Source: Burkholderiales bacterium
GTDB taxonomy: Bacteria; Pseudomonadota; Gammaproteobacteria; Burkholderiales; Burkholderiaceae_D
Length of the DNA stretch: 64,000 nucleotides
NCBI GenBank assembly: GCA_016177875.1
Contig: JACOUL010000004.1
Coordinates: 1-64,000 of the forward strand
Direction of reading: 5' to 3'
Part shown: positions 27,086 through 36,578 of the stretch, in pieces
Layout: each line of letters opens with the position of its first letter
Position numbering within the stretch: position 1 is the stretch's first letter
The notes under the pieces: model-generated
Database searches by the model: none
What the model was told of the DNA's origin: nothing
Seen by the model: only the letters and a program-made list of their open reading frames with translations
Made by a program: the position numbers and the translations under genes

Positions 27086-28200
27086 AACAGGAACTTGATA
27101 GTCGTATGAATACCACCGGTCCTAACGCCTTGAGCCCGAACCAGCAAACTCCCGCCGACAAGGCGCCGATCGAAACCGATGCCGTCATCGTCGGTGCCGG
27201 TCCGGTTGGACTGTTCCAGGTATTCGAACTGGGTCTCTTGGAAATCAAAGCCCATGTTATCGACTCCCTGCCGGTCGTCGGCGGCCAATGCGTCGAACTG
27301 TATCCGGACAAACCCATTTACGACATTCCAGCTGTTCCAGTTTGTACCGGGCAGGAATTGACCGATAACCTGTTAAAGCAAATCGAACCGTTCGAGCCGA
27401 CTTTCCACCTCAATCAAGAAGTGACTGTCGTTGAAAAGCGCGAAGACGGACGCTTCAACGTTGAAACCTCGGCGGGCACGCGCTTCATCAGCAAGACTAT
27501 TTTCATTGCCGCCGGCGTTGGTTCATTCCAACCGCGCACTTTGAAAGTGGAAGGCATTGAGCAGCACGAAAACAGCCAAGTGTTTTACCGCGTTAAAGAT
27601 CCGAACCGCTTTCACGGCAAGAATCTGGTGATCTGCGGCGGCGGCGACTCGGCGCTGGATTGGGCACTGAATTTCGTTGGTAAAGCAGAGTCGGTCATTC
27701 TCTTGCATCGCCGAGAAGAGTTCCGTGCCGCCCCTGCCTCCGTCGCCAAGATGAAAGAATTGTGCGAGAACTATGAAATGCAATTCTTGGTTGGGCAGGT
27801 GACTGGCATCGAAAATAAAGACGGCAAGCTTGCCGAAATTAAAGTCACTGGTTCAGACGGCGTGACGCGTCGTTTGCCCTTGGACTATCTGTTGGTGTTC
27901 TTTGGTCTTTCGCCGAAGCTAGGCCCGATCGCGGAATGGGGCTTAGAGATTGAACGCAAACAATTGAAGGTCGACACCGAGAAGTTCGAAACCAATGTCC
28001 CAGGCATTTTTGCCGTGGGCGACATCAATACCTATCCCGGCAAGAAAAAACTGATTCTCTCCGGCTTCCATGAAGCAGCGTTAGCGGCGTTCGGTGCTGC
28101 GCCCTATATCTTCCCGGAAAAGAAAATTCACATGCAATACACCACTACGTCACCGAAACTGCATAAGATTCTGGGCGTGGAAACACCGGTTTTCGATTAA
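27082..28200 (+). CDS. Ferredoxin--NADP+ reductase, thioredoxin-reductase-like
   Basis: An FAD- and NAD(P)-binding reductase of about 372 residues that exchanges electrons between NADPH and ferredoxin. FAD motif [17 protein letters not shown], nucleotide motif [12 protein letters not shown] and [12 protein letters not shown] mark the TrxR-like ferredoxin reductase class; no CxxC redox pair is present, so it is not a thioredoxin reductase. The start at 27082 overlaps the fdxA stop (ATGA); 27106 (MNTTGPN) is equally possible. Confidence 0.9.
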   Translation: MKQELDSRMNTTGPNALSPNQQTPADKAPIETDAVIVGAGPVGLFQVFELGLLEIKAHVIDSLPVVGGQCVELYPDKPIYDIPAVPVCTGQELTDNLLKQIEPFEPTFHLNQEVTVVEKREDGRFNVETSAGTRFISKTIFIAAGVGSFQPRTLKVEGIEQHENSQVFYRVKDPNRFHGKNLVICGGGDSALDWALNFVGKAESVILLHRREEFRAAPASVAKMKELCENYEMQFLVGQVTGIENKDGKLAEIKVTGSDGVTRRLPLDYLLVFFGLSPKLGPIAEWGLEIERKQLKVDTEKFETNVPGIFAVGDINTYPGKKKLILSGFHEAALAAFGAAPYIFPEKKIHMQYTTTSPKLHKILGVETPVFD

Positions 28201-28227
28201 ACCGCTGCGCGCTTTTTCTCTTCAAGC

Positions 28228-28264
28228 AAATGCCCCTTCATCACTAAGAGAAGGGGCATTTTTC
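28228..28264 (+). terminator. Terminator after the ferredoxin reductase gene
   Basis: AAATGCCCCTTC (28228-28239) pairs perfectly with GAAGGGGCATTT (28250-28261) around a 10-base loop, followed by a short T-rich tail. Confidence 0.85.
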
Positions 28265-28265
28265 T

Positions 28266-28801
28266 TTACAGGCATTCAGATTTTCAGCGGATGCATGCAT
28301 TTTTTTCTCGCCCAGCACTTTAGCCTTCGGTAGCCCCCTGCGTCGAATCAAAAAATATCCAAAAAAAAGCCTGGCATAAATTATGCAGCCTTGTGTTACA
28401 GCTTGATCGGTGATCTCGCCAACGTTTTTAGTGCAGCGCGGCGAAGAGGAATCGATCAGCCTACCTGCCGGAAATTTTTAGATATTATTTATTGAATATT
28501 CCGCATAAATTGTTTTTAGTAATAGGCACACCCATATTGGATAAAGAAGGAGAAAACAGGCAATTGCCCTTTATATTCAGTTTTTTACTGCATTCTCCCT
28601 ATGTTATGTTGCCGCTACACAATAATTTTCATTCGTTTTGTGATTAAAAAGATCATGAATTTGCAATTATTGTAATCAAATTTCATTTTTTTGTTTCGCG
28701 AGGGTGACATAGTTCGACACGGAAACAAAAAATGGTTTATGATGCGACGCAGCAACTAGCAACACTTGGGTTTATAAGCGGTACTACTTGAAGGAGCTAA
28801 C
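28266..28801. other. AT-rich region upstream of the PHB depolymerase gene
   Basis: About 535 bases without a gene. Composition is distinctly AT-rich compared with flanking genes. A possible promoter for the depolymerase is TCGACA (28714-28719) with TATGAT (28738-28743), spaced 18 bases. No further structure was recognised. Confidence 0.4.
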
Positions 28802-30037
28802 ATGCTTTATCAATTTCATGAACTGAATAAGAACTTCATCAATCCGCTGGTCCAATTGGCTGAAGCATCAGCCAAATTGTTTTCGAACCCGGTGTCCCCC
28901 TTGGCGCACACGCCTTTTGCGCAACGCCTCGCCGCAGGCTATGAACTGATGTATCGCCTCGGTAAAGCCTACCAAAAACCGGAATTCGGTATCGAATCTG
29001 TGCCGGTTGAAGGCACGCAAGTCGGCATCGTCGAAGAAATCATCGCTGAGAAACCTTTCTGCGGCTTGCTGCATTTCAAGAAAGATCTGAGCGGTGCCGA
29101 ACGCGCTAAGCTGAACCAACCGAAATTACTCGTGGTGGCACCTTTGTCGGGCCACCATGCAACCCTACTGCGCGACACGGTACGCGCTCTGCTTGAACAG
29201 AACGACGTATACATTACCGACTGGGCCAATGCCCGCATGGTGCCGGTGGAAGCAGGTCCATTCCATTTGCACGATTACGTCTACTATGTGCAGGATTTCA
29301 TCCGACTGTTGGGTCCGGACGTACACTTGCTCTCCGTTTGTCAGCCTACCGTGCCGGTACTTGCCGCCGTTTCTTTGATGGCCAGCGAGAACGATCCGAA
29401 GCTGCCGCGCAGCATGACGATGATGGGCGGCCCGATCGATACGCGCAAATCGCCGACGAAGGTCAATGACCTGGCGACGACTAAACCGATTTCCTGGTTT
29501 GAAAATAACGTGGTTTACGGCGTGCCGCCCAACTATCCGGGACACGGCCGCAAGGTATATCCGGGCTTCTTGCAACATGCCGGCTTCGTGGCAATGAATC
29601 CGAACCGTCACGCGCAAAGTCACTGGGATTACTACATGCACTTGCGTCAAGGCGATAATGAGTCCGCCGAATCGATCCGCAAATTTTACGATGAGTACAA
29701 TGCCGTGCTCGACATGCCCGCCGAATACTATCTGGAAACGATTCAAACCGTCTTCCAAGAGCATCATCTGCCTAAGGGTACTTGGGAAATCGGCGGTAAG
29801 CTGGTGCGTCCGCAAGATATCAAGACGGTTGCCCTGCTGACAGTCGAAGGCGAGCTCGACGATATTTCCGGTCCCGGCCAAACTCAGGCTGCGCACGAAT
29901 TGTGCTGCAATATTCCGAAAGAAAAGCAGGAAGATTTCGTGGCCCCGGGCGTCGGCCATTACGGCATTTTTGCAGGTAGCCGCTGGCGCGAAATGATTTG
30001 CCCGATGGTGAGCAAATTCATCCGCAAGCACGCCTAA
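28802..30037 (+). CDS. phaZ: Intracellular poly(3-hydroxybutyrate) depolymerase
   Basis: Mobilises stored PHB from cytoplasmic granules. The 411-residue alpha/beta-hydrolase-like protein closely fits the PhaZ1 type of Cupriavidus, whose nucleophile is cysteine instead of serine: here Cys180 in HLLSVCQPTVPVLAAV. It has no signal peptide, consistent with an intracellular enzyme. The ribosome binding site GAAGGAG precedes the ATG. It is flanked by an AT-rich promoter region and a strong terminator, so it is transcribed alone. Confidence 0.93.
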   Translation: MLYQFHELNKNFINPLVQLAEASAKLFSNPVSPLAHTPFAQRLAAGYELMYRLGKAYQKPEFGIESVPVEGTQVGIVEEIIAEKPFCGLLHFKKDLSGAERAKLNQPKLLVVAPLSGHHATLLRDTVRALLEQNDVYITDWANARMVPVEAGPFHLHDYVYYVQDFIRLLGPDVHLLSVCQPTVPVLAAVSLMASENDPKLPRSMTMMGGPIDTRKSPTKVNDLATTKPISWFENNVVYGVPPNYPGHGRKVYPGFLQHAGFVAMNPNRHAQSHWDYYMHLRQGDNESAESIRKFYDEYNAVLDMPAEYYLETIQTVFQEHHLPKGTWEIGGKLVRPQDIKTVALLTVEGELDDISGPGQTQAAHELCCNIPKEKQEDFVAPGVGHYGIFAGSRWREMICPMVSKFIRKHA

Positions 30038-30131
30038 AATCTCAAGCAATGTTGAGGACAGAGCACTGTTTCGTTTAACTCTGCCCCCCAAAACGAAAGG
30101 ACGCTGTCCCGCAATTTACGAATGCGTTTTT

Positions 30132-30163
30132 AAAAGCCGTTCTCGCAAGAGAACGGCTTTTTT
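30132..30163 (+). terminator. Terminator after the PHB depolymerase gene
   Basis: AAAAGCCGTTCTC (30132-30144) pairs perfectly with 30149-30161 around a GCAA tetraloop, with a T-run at the end. It is about 95 bases after the stop. Confidence 0.9.
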
Positions 30164-30205
30164 ATTTGCTCCGCCCTATAATGCTGTTTTTGCCGAAAGT
30201 CCCAC

Positions 30206-30895
30206 GTGCCATCCCCCGCTTCCCTTGCCGATCGAATCGATGCAGTGCTGCCGCAGACGCAATGCACGAAGTGCGGCTATGCAGGGTGTCATCCCTACGC
30301 AGAAGCCATCGCTAAGGGCGAAGCAAATTACAACCAATGTCCGCCGGGTGGCGCCGAAGGCATTACGCGTCTCGCGCGACTACTCGGCAAGCCAGTCATT
30401 CCCCTCAATCCACACAATGGTGTCGAACGCCCGCGGCCGGTCGCGGTCATCGATGAGGCGCTATGCATCGGTTGCACGCTATGCATACAAGCATGTCCAG
30501 TCGATGCCATTGTTGGCGCAGCCAAACAAATGCATACCGTGCTGCCGGCGCTATGCACCGGCTGCGATTTATGCGTGGCGCCGTGCCCCGTTGATTGCAT
30601 TGCGATGGTCAATGCGAACGGCGATAAAACCGGGTGGGATGCATGGTCGCCGAAACAAGCCGATGCGGCTCGCGCACGTTTTGAATTCCGTACGATGCGG
30701 CTCAAGCGCGAAAAAGATGAAAACGATGCCAGGCTGGCGGCAAAAGCTGCCGCGAAGTTGAAAGCCCTCGAATCCGAAGTAGCCTTATCGCCGGAACTAA
30801 AAGCCGAACAGGCGCGTAAGAAAGCTGTCATTCAAGCGGCCATGGAGCGTGCGCGCCAGCGAATGGCGACGGCGGAACAGGAGAAACAAGGATGA
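30206..30895 (+). CDS. rnfB: RnfB-like iron-sulfur protein
   Basis: A 229-residue ferredoxin-like subunit. An N-terminal Fe-S domain ([15 protein letters not shown] with a later NQCPPGG) is followed by two 4Fe-4S motifs ([17 protein letters not shown] and [16 protein letters not shown]) and a charged helical tail. Classic RnfB/RsxB begins with a membrane helix; this one does not, and no rnfA, C, D, G or E genes are adjacent, so its electron partner is unknown. The start codon is GTG. It overlaps nth by four bases. Confidence 0.88.
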   Translation: MPSPASLADRIDAVLPQTQCTKCGYAGCHPYAEAIAKGEANYNQCPPGGAEGITRLARLLGKPVIPLNPHNGVERPRPVAVIDEALCIGCTLCIQACPVDAIVGAAKQMHTVLPALCTGCDLCVAPCPVDCIAMVNANGDKTGWDAWSPKQADAARARFEFRTMRLKREKDENDARLAAKAAAKLKALESEVALSPELKAEQARKKAVIQAAMERARQRMATAEQEKQG

Positions 30896-31542
30896 ATGCG
30901 CAAAAACGTCGCGAGATCTTCCTGCGCTTTCAAACCGCAAACCCGCATCCGACAACCGAGCTCGCGTATACCACTCCTTTTGAATTGCTGATTGCGGTCA
31001 TCCTTTCGGCACAAGCCACCGATGTGGGCGTCAATAAAGCGACTCGGCTATTGTTCCCGCACGCGAATTCGCCCCAGGCGATTTATGCATTGGGTGAAGA
31101 AGGCCTGATTCCCTTTGTGCGTACCATCAATCTGTATCGCACCAAAGCTAAAAATATTATTGCGACCTGCCGCATCCTGCTGGATAAACATAACGGAAAA
31201 GTGCCGCGTACGCGTGAAGAGTTAGTGGAATTACCCGGCGTCGGCAGAAAGACTGCGAACGTCGTGCTTAACACGGCTTTCGGCGAAGGTACGATAGCCG
31301 TCGACACGCATATCTTTCGCGTTTCCAATCGGACCGGTGTGGCGCCAGGGGGAAATCCCTTGGAAGTGGAGCAGCAATTGTTGAAACACGTGCCGGAAGA
31401 ATACCGTCACGACGCGCATCACTGGCTGCTACTGCATGGCCGCTACATTTGTGTGGCACGCAAACCAATGTGCTGGAATTGTCTGATCAATGACTTGTGC
31501 GAATATCCGGACAAAACACCGGCGCCAACGAAAGGCATCTAA
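30892..31542 (+). CDS. nth: Endonuclease III
   Basis: Base-excision DNA glycosylase/AP lyase for oxidised pyrimidines. 216 residues with the HhH motif [15 protein letters not shown] (catalytic Lys in GRKTA), the catalytic Asp in VDTHIFRV and the C-terminal [4Fe-4S] cysteines ([17 protein letters not shown]). It is coupled to rnfB by an ATGA overlap and converges on the nitroreductase gene with a four-base overlap of stops. Confidence 0.96.
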   Translation: MNAQKRREIFLRFQTANPHPTTELAYTTPFELLIAVILSAQATDVGVNKATRLLFPHANSPQAIYALGEEGLIPFVRTINLYRTKAKNIIATCRILLDKHNGKVPRTREELVELPGVGRKTANVVLNTAFGEGTIAVDTHIFRVSNRTGVAPGGNPLEVEQQLLKHVPEEYRHDAHHWLLLHGRYICVARKPMCWNCLINDLCEYPDKTPAPTKGI

Positions 31543-32120
31543 ACGATTTTGCACGCGTCCTCGAAGGCTAGGCGCGGCGAACGCGGACGCAGTTTGGCTG
31601 GCTCGCCGTAACCCAAACTGCACACAAAATTAGCTTTGATCGAGGTGCCCGCGAAAAAAGCCGCATTTAATTTTTCTGAATCAAACCCCGACATCGGACC
31701 GCAATCCAGCCCCACCGCGCGCACTGCCAAAATGAAGTAAGCCCCCTGCAGCGAGGAATTGCGGAAAGCGGTCGATTCGATCTTCGCTTGGTCGTCCGCG
31801 AACCAGGAGCGCGCGTCGGTATGCGGGTAAAGTTGCGGCAGCATATCGAAGAACTTCATATCCATTCCGATGATCGCCGTCACCGGCGCTTGCCGCGTCT
31901 TGGCCTGGTTACCGCGATCCATGCATGTCACGAGCTTTTCTTTTTCTTCGGGCGATTTCACGAAAACGATACGGGCAGGACAGCAGTTGGCCGAGGTGGG
32001 ACCCCATTTCATCAAATCGTAGATCTGCCGCAGCTGCTCATCGCTGACCGACCTATCCTGCCAGCCGTTCTGGGTACGCGCCTTGCGAAACAGCGTATCA
32101 AGTGCAGCGGCATCCAGCAT
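31539..32120 (-). CDS. Nitroreductase family protein, RutE-like
   Basis: An FMN-dependent reductase of 193 residues. [40 protein letters not shown] and [18 protein letters not shown] are typical of RutE / HadB-type 'malonic semialdehyde reductases'. In E. coli RutE belongs to pyrimidine degradation, but no other rut genes are nearby, so the substrate is open. The start at 32120 has a clean AAGGAG site; the longer open frame upstream is not conserved. Confidence 0.88.
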   Translation of the reverse strand: MLDAAALDTLFRKARTQNGWQDRSVSDEQLRQIYDLMKWGPTSANCCPARIVFVKSPEEKEKLVTCMDRGNQAKTRQAPVTAIIGMDMKFFDMLPQLYPHTDARSWFADDQAKIESTAFRNSSLQGAYFILAVRAVGLDCGPMSGFDSEKLNAAFFAGTSIKANFVCSLGYGEPAKLRPRSPRLAFEDACKIV

Positions 32121-32174
32121 GATGAGCTCCTTCTCAAGTAGAATTTCCATCTTAATCCAAACCGGCAATTTCCG

Positions 32175-32612
32175 ATGTTTACGCCTTCCCAACACGATGT
32201 TCGCCGTTTTTTTTGCGAAACTTATCAAAAACAAGAATCCAAGTCCATTCTGACGCCGATGGAAGCCTTGGCACGCGACTGGATCGTCCAACACCCGGAA
32301 TATGCCAGTCATCTAGACGATACAGAAGCGGCGCTTGCCGCCGACTTTTCGGTTGAGCAAGGGCAGACCAATCCCTTTCTGCATTTGTCCATGCATCTCT
32401 CGATCGCGGAACAAGTCTCGATTGATCAGCCGCCCGGTATACGGGCTGCCTTTTTGTCCCTTGCCAACAAGCTGCAATCGGAGCATGAGGCGCATCACCA
32501 CATCATGGAATGTTTGGGCGAGATGATTTGGAATTCGCAGCGCAGCGGCTTGCCGCCGGATGGTGCAGAATATATTGACTGCGTACGGCGGCGAGGGGGA
32601 ATCGCCAAATAA
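32175..32612 (+). CDS. DUF1841 family protein
   Basis: A 145-residue cytoplasmic protein of the proteobacterial DUF1841 family, recognised by [28 protein letters not shown] and the histidine-rich [14 protein letters not shown]. Function unknown; the conserved histidines suggest metal binding, which is inference. It is divergent from the nitroreductase gene and ends in a bidirectional terminator. Confidence 0.88.
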   Translation: MFTPSQHDVRRFFCETYQKQESKSILTPMEALARDWIVQHPEYASHLDDTEAALAADFSVEQGQTNPFLHLSMHLSIAEQVSIDQPPGIRAAFLSLANKLQSEHEAHHHIMECLGEMIWNSQRSGLPPDGAEYIDCVRRRGGIAK

Positions 32613-32640
32613 AAAAGCCACGGAAATCCGTGGCTTTTTT
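32611..32640. terminator. Bidirectional terminator
   Basis: AAAAAAGCCACGG (32611-32623) pairs perfectly with CCGTGGCTTTTTT (32628-32640) around AAAT. A- and T-runs on both sides let it serve the DUF1841 gene and the convergent cytochrome genes. Confidence 0.92.
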
Positions 32641-32654
32641 ACGAAACGTTCGAC

Positions 32655-33002
32655 TTATTTACGCAGCACCAGCGAACCCGGCAGGCTGTGCAGATAAGCA
32701 GCGATGTCCTTGATTTCTTGCGCTTTGAGTGCTGTTGCTTGGGCAGTCATAATCGCATTGTTACGGCCATTGGGACCGTCACCGCGCTTATACGCAATCA
32801 AAGCATGCTCAAGGTAATCTTGATGTTGTCCGGCCAGTTTTGGATAGGCAGGATCGATCGGCGTATTGAAATCTGCGCCATGACAAGCTGCGCAAGCTTT
32901 TTGCGCAAGCGCCTTGCCCGCCTCAATATTGCCGCCCGCGAAAGTGTTGAAGGACAAGGTGGAAGCGAACGCTACCAGCATCGATGCAATAATTTTCTTC
33001 AT
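32655..33002 (-). CDS. Periplasmic class I cytochrome c
   Basis: A 115-residue monohaem cytochrome with a signal peptide (MKKIIASMLVAFASTLSFNTFA), haem-binding CAACH and a C-terminal axial methionine region (NAIMTAQATALKAQEI). It resembles c5/c4-half type carriers. It is 13 bases downstream of a second cytochrome c gene, probably co-transcribed. Confidence 0.9.
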   Translation of the reverse strand: MKKIIASMLVAFASTLSFNTFAGGNIEAGKALAQKACAACHGADFNTPIDPAYPKLAGQHQDYLEHALIAYKRGDGPNGRNNAIMTAQATALKAQEIKDIAAYLHSLPGSLVLRK

Positions 33003-33015
33003 GTTCGGCCTCCGA

Positions 33016-33336
33016 TTATTTCTGCTGCGCGTAATACGCTGCCAAGTCGGCGATATCCTGATCCGACAAGCTGGCCGCAATGCCGCGCATGGAGGGATGC
33101 TTGCGTTCGCCTTTTTGGTAAGCCTTCAGCGCATTTTCAATGTATTTCGCCGATTGGCCGCCGATCATGGGCACTTGATAGACCTCGGGGAAAGTGGCTT
33201 TATAGCCAGGAATGGCGTGGCAACCAATACACATCGACACCTTTTTTTCGGCAGCCTTGGCATCGCCTTTTATGTCAGCTGCAACTGCCAGCTGAGCCAT
33301 GCCGGCAAGCGCTAAAAATGCGAGAAGTTTTTTCAT
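33016..33336 (-). CDS. Periplasmic class I cytochrome c
   Basis: A 106-residue monohaem cytochrome with a signal peptide ending AVAA, haem motif CIGCH and axial Met candidate in HPSMRGIAASL. It is first of a two-gene cytochrome unit. Tandem small cytochromes of this kind often shuttle electrons to terminal oxidases; the partner is not in this window. Confidence 0.9.
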   Translation of the reverse strand: MKKLLAFLALAGMAQLAVAADIKGDAKAAEKKVSMCIGCHAIPGYKATFPEVYQVPMIGGQSAKYIENALKAYQKGERKHPSMRGIAASLSDQDIADLAAYYAQQK

Positions 33337-33436
33337 GTTGGCAGAAGTAAGCTTAAAAACTGCGCAATTCTACCCGAAACCCCTGCGTCAGTCCATGCCG
33401 GCTCGACAATCTTGCCGAGCCGGATGCCAGGCTTAC

Positions 33437-35563
33437 TTAGCTGCCGGTCTTGGATTTATTTCCCGGACGCTCTTGCGAGCTTACCTTACGGGTCGCCGCG
33501 ACGACTGCCAAGACTCTCTCCTGTTTCTGAGGAAAGAAGAAAGCCCAAGGGGCGGTAACAAATCGCCGCAATATGGTACGCAGAACCAATCTGCGAACTC
33601 GTCCCGCGACACTGCGAGCCCGCAGCGCCAACATCAGTGCGCAACCGAAAGCGATCCCGACGTTTAACAAACCGGTCACGGCAATTCCGCCAATGGCGAG
33701 CCAGGTCTCGGGCAAGGCAAGGCTGCTCCAGCCGAGACTCGCCATAGCGCCTATCGCGTTACCCGCGGCAAAGGCGACATGGCGTACTTCCGCCGGAAAA
33801 CCCAGGAACTGCAACACGACAGGTCCCAGGCCAAGCAAAAAAGCCAGCGATAGGTTGCCCGCAAAACATGCAACATGCCGCTCCAGCCATAGCGCGAGCC
33901 GCGCAGCGCGCGCGCTTCCTAATGTGTGCACCAAGCGACGATGGTGCTCCACCGCGGAGCGCAACTGCCTTAAAGAAAACCAATTATCGGCAAAACCTGC
34001 TGCCAGGCTAGACAGCCAAAGCAATACGCCGATAAAGACGGCATACAAGGGAGTCATGCCGATAGCCGATAGCGACTGCAAACTGGCGTGCGCTTTTTCA
34101 GGCGACATCAGCTGCACGCCGGACAGTCCAACGGCGAGCATGGCAATCACAAGGATCGTAGGAATGAGCGTCATAAGATTGCCGAATACTGCCGCAGATT
34201 GAAAACGCAAGAGGCAAGCCACTTCTTGCATCAATCCGCGCAACCCATCGCGGGAACCTAAACTGCCCATTTTCGCGGCCAAGGAAGGTGCCGTCACTAC
34301 TGCTTGCTTCGCCCCCAATACGCCGCCCACTGCAGAAATCAAGAGAAAACTCGCGGCGAAATTGAGTGACGCCACCAATCCTGCGACGAAATGCCCCTGC
34401 CCGCCTTTCATCGCGAGCATACCGATAACGGAGAAGCTTGCCAGCACGCCGCCCAGCGCAGCTGCCTTCAATACGCTGCGATATTCGCCGCGGTTACGGA
34501 CAATGTATTGCTCGCCGTGATCGGCATTGCGCTCCACCAGTTTACGTCCAAGTAATGAAAAGCTTCGATGCATCAGCCCCTGGAGAGCTGAACGCCGATG
34601 TTGTCCGACCACGAGATCCGCCAACATCGTTTGCGCCATGCCGCGCGCAAGATCGGGCGGCGCTTCGCGCAAATCGATCAATTGCGCCATGCGCCCCAAT
34701 TGCGCGCGCATGCGCTCCACGCTGTACACCAGATTGACCGACACGCCATACTCATCAAGATGATCAACGATACGGTCGGTCTGCGCTTGGCATACCGCAA
34801 TCAACATGCGCACGCTGCGCAATGCGGCGGGGTCGCTGCCCAACAAAAGATATTTTTCGGCTTCACGACGCAAAGCCATGAAAGGCGTGGCTTGAAGCGG
34901 AATTTTCGCTTCAAGCCGCTGGCGAAAACCGGGGCTGATGCCGGTCGATGCAATCGTGGTCGCCAAATAAATTAAGCTTTCATCGATCTGGTTACGCCAG
35001 GCGTGGCTGATACCTTCATCCATGCACAACTTGGATAGACGCGCCATGGTGGCATGATCCAAGCCGCGCAACCATTCGACATCCGCAGCATCCGGGAACA
35101 AGGTCGTGAGCAGCGCAGGCAAATCGTGGCGCGAGTTGGGCCGCGGCAGAACACGCTTGACGATGCGCTCCGACCATTCATTGACCAAGGAAGATTCACG
35201 CGGCATGCCGGCGGCGCAAAACAGTTCTGTGCCGGCGGCTTCGCGCAGCGTTTTCTGCGCGGTGGCCTGCACCAGCTTTTTGATCTCGCGGTGGGTATCG
35301 AGCCAGTCGAGCACAAAACGCAGACGCTGCTGACGCAAGCGGTCGCGCAATGCATCGTTGCCCATCGCGCCTTCAGGAACCCGGCGCAGCCATTCGACCA
35401 CGTCGGTGATCCAGTTGATGCGCTCATGCCAGGAAGCGAAGGGATTAGCGCGGCGCAGCAAGGATTCGGCCTGACGGCTGATGTTCCACTTATGGTGACG
35501 ATGCTGGGCGCCACCACGAAAGCGGCGCCACATGACGAGCGCACGGAGAAACAATATCTTCAT
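33437..35563 (-). CDS. Gcr-family membrane protein (annotated as site-specific recombinase)
   Basis: A 708-residue protein of the family labelled 'site-specific recombinase Gcr' (COG4389) after a Neisseria gene. The N-terminal 380 residues are helical and charged. The C-terminal part, about 385-660, holds several clear membrane helices (GGVLASFSVIGMLAMKGG, LMTLIPTILVIAMLAVGLSG, PLYAVFIGVLLWLSSLAAGF). No catalytic tyrosine or serine recombinase motif is visible, so the recombinase name is doubtful. Distinct roles are unproven. It is divergent from the MoxR gene. Confidence 0.8.
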   Translation of the reverse strand: MKILFLRALVMWRRFRGGAQHRHHKWNISRQAESLLRRANPFASWHERINWITDVVEWLRRVPEGAMGNDALRDRLRQQRLRFVLDWLDTHREIKKLVQATAQKTLREAAGTELFCAAGMPRESSLVNEWSERIVKRVLPRPNSRHDLPALLTTLFPDAADVEWLRGLDHATMARLSKLCMDEGISHAWRNQIDESLIYLATTIASTGISPGFRQRLEAKIPLQATPFMALRREAEKYLLLGSDPAALRSVRMLIAVCQAQTDRIVDHLDEYGVSVNLVYSVERMRAQLGRMAQLIDLREAPPDLARGMAQTMLADLVVGQHRRSALQGLMHRSFSLLGRKLVERNADHGEQYIVRNRGEYRSVLKAAALGGVLASFSVIGMLAMKGGQGHFVAGLVASLNFAASFLLISAVGGVLGAKQAVVTAPSLAAKMGSLGSRDGLRGLMQEVACLLRFQSAAVFGNLMTLIPTILVIAMLAVGLSGVQLMSPEKAHASLQSLSAIGMTPLYAVFIGVLLWLSSLAAGFADNWFSLRQLRSAVEHHRRLVHTLGSARAARLALWLERHVACFAGNLSLAFLLGLGPVVLQFLGFPAEVRHVAFAAGNAIGAMASLGWSSLALPETWLAIGGIAVTGLLNVGIAFGCALMLALRARSVAGRVRRLVLRTILRRFVTAPWAFFFPQKQERVLAVVAATRKVSSQERPGNKSKTGS

Positions 35564-35714
35564 TTATTTAAGGTGTAATGGTTATCTGAAGAGAATGAGC
35601 TGCGCATGCAGAAAACCCGCGTCCCGCTTGCCGTTTCGTTCTCGCTTATACTTTGGCGATTAGTTGGATGAGCAGTTTTACTCGGGTTTCTTTTCTTCCA
35701 CATGACACAACGCT

Positions 35715-36569
35715 ATGCGACAGCCAAAACGCTTTGAAGGTTCCCCAAGTTATGTTGCAACCGATGATTTAAAGCTGGCGGTGAACGCCGCACTCACCTT
35801 GCAACGGCCGCTTTTGATCAAAGGCGAACCGGGCACCGGGAAAACCATGTTGGCGGAAGAAGTCGCCACCGCGCTGGACATGCCCTTGTTGCAGTGGCAT
35901 GTCAAATCCACCACCAAGGCGCAGCAGGGCCTGTACGAATACGATGCCGTCTCACGCTTGCGCGATTCGCAATTGGGCGAGGAACGCGTCAAGGATATTC
36001 ACAACTACATCGTCAAGGGCATCTTGTGGCAAGCCTTCACCGCGCCGGAGCCGGTGGTGCTGTTGATCGACGAGATCGACAAGGCCGATATCGAATTCCC
36101 CAACGACTTGCTGCGCGAGCTCGATCGCATGGAATTTCACGTATACGAAACTCGCGAAACGATCGTTGCGCGCCATCGGCCGCTGGTCGTGATTACCTCG
36201 AATAATGAAAAGGAATTGCCGGACGCTTTTTTGCGCCGTTGCTTTTTTCATTACATTAGATTTCCGGACAAAGACACCATGCAGGCAATCGTCGACGTTC
36301 ATTTCCCGCAATTAAAAAAGGATTTGCTGGCAGAGGCGCTGCAAACGTTTTACGAATTGCGCGACGTCCCCGGCTTGAAGAAAAAACCCTCCACCTCCGA
36401 ATTATTGGATTGGTTGAAATTACTGCTGGCGGAGGACATTCCCGCCGAAGCTTTACGCAATCCGGACGAGAAAGCGGCGATTCCGCCCTTGCATGGCGCC
36501 CTGCTGAAAAATGAACAGGATGTCCATTTGTTCGAACGCATGGTCTTCATGGCGCGCGCCAATCGCTAG
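35715..36569 (+). CDS. MoxR-family AAA+ ATPase
   Basis: A 284-residue AAA+ ATPase of the MoxR group. Walker A GEPGTGKTML, Walker B VVLLIDEIDKAD, sensor 1 VITSNNEKELPDAFLRRC and an arginine-finger region are complete. MoxR ATPases act as chaperones that activate metalloenzymes or other complexes together with a VWA-domain partner, which here is the next gene, nine bases downstream. Confidence 0.92.
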   Translation: MRQPKRFEGSPSYVATDDLKLAVNAALTLQRPLLIKGEPGTGKTMLAEEVATALDMPLLQWHVKSTTKAQQGLYEYDAVSRLRDSQLGEERVKDIHNYIVKGILWQAFTAPEPVVLLIDEIDKADIEFPNDLLRELDRMEFHVYETRETIVARHRPLVVITSNNEKELPDAFLRRCFFHYIRFPDKDTMQAIVDVHFPQLKKDLLAEALQTFYELRDVPGLKKKPSTSELLDWLKLLLAEDIPAEALRNPDEKAAIPPLHGALLKNEQDVHLFERMVFMARANR

Positions 36570-36578
36570 CACACCGCC

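Noticed and set aside
33398..33423. Hairpin after the Gcr-like gene as a terminator
   Set aside because: The 8-bp stem has no T-run in the relevant direction, so it was not called a terminator.
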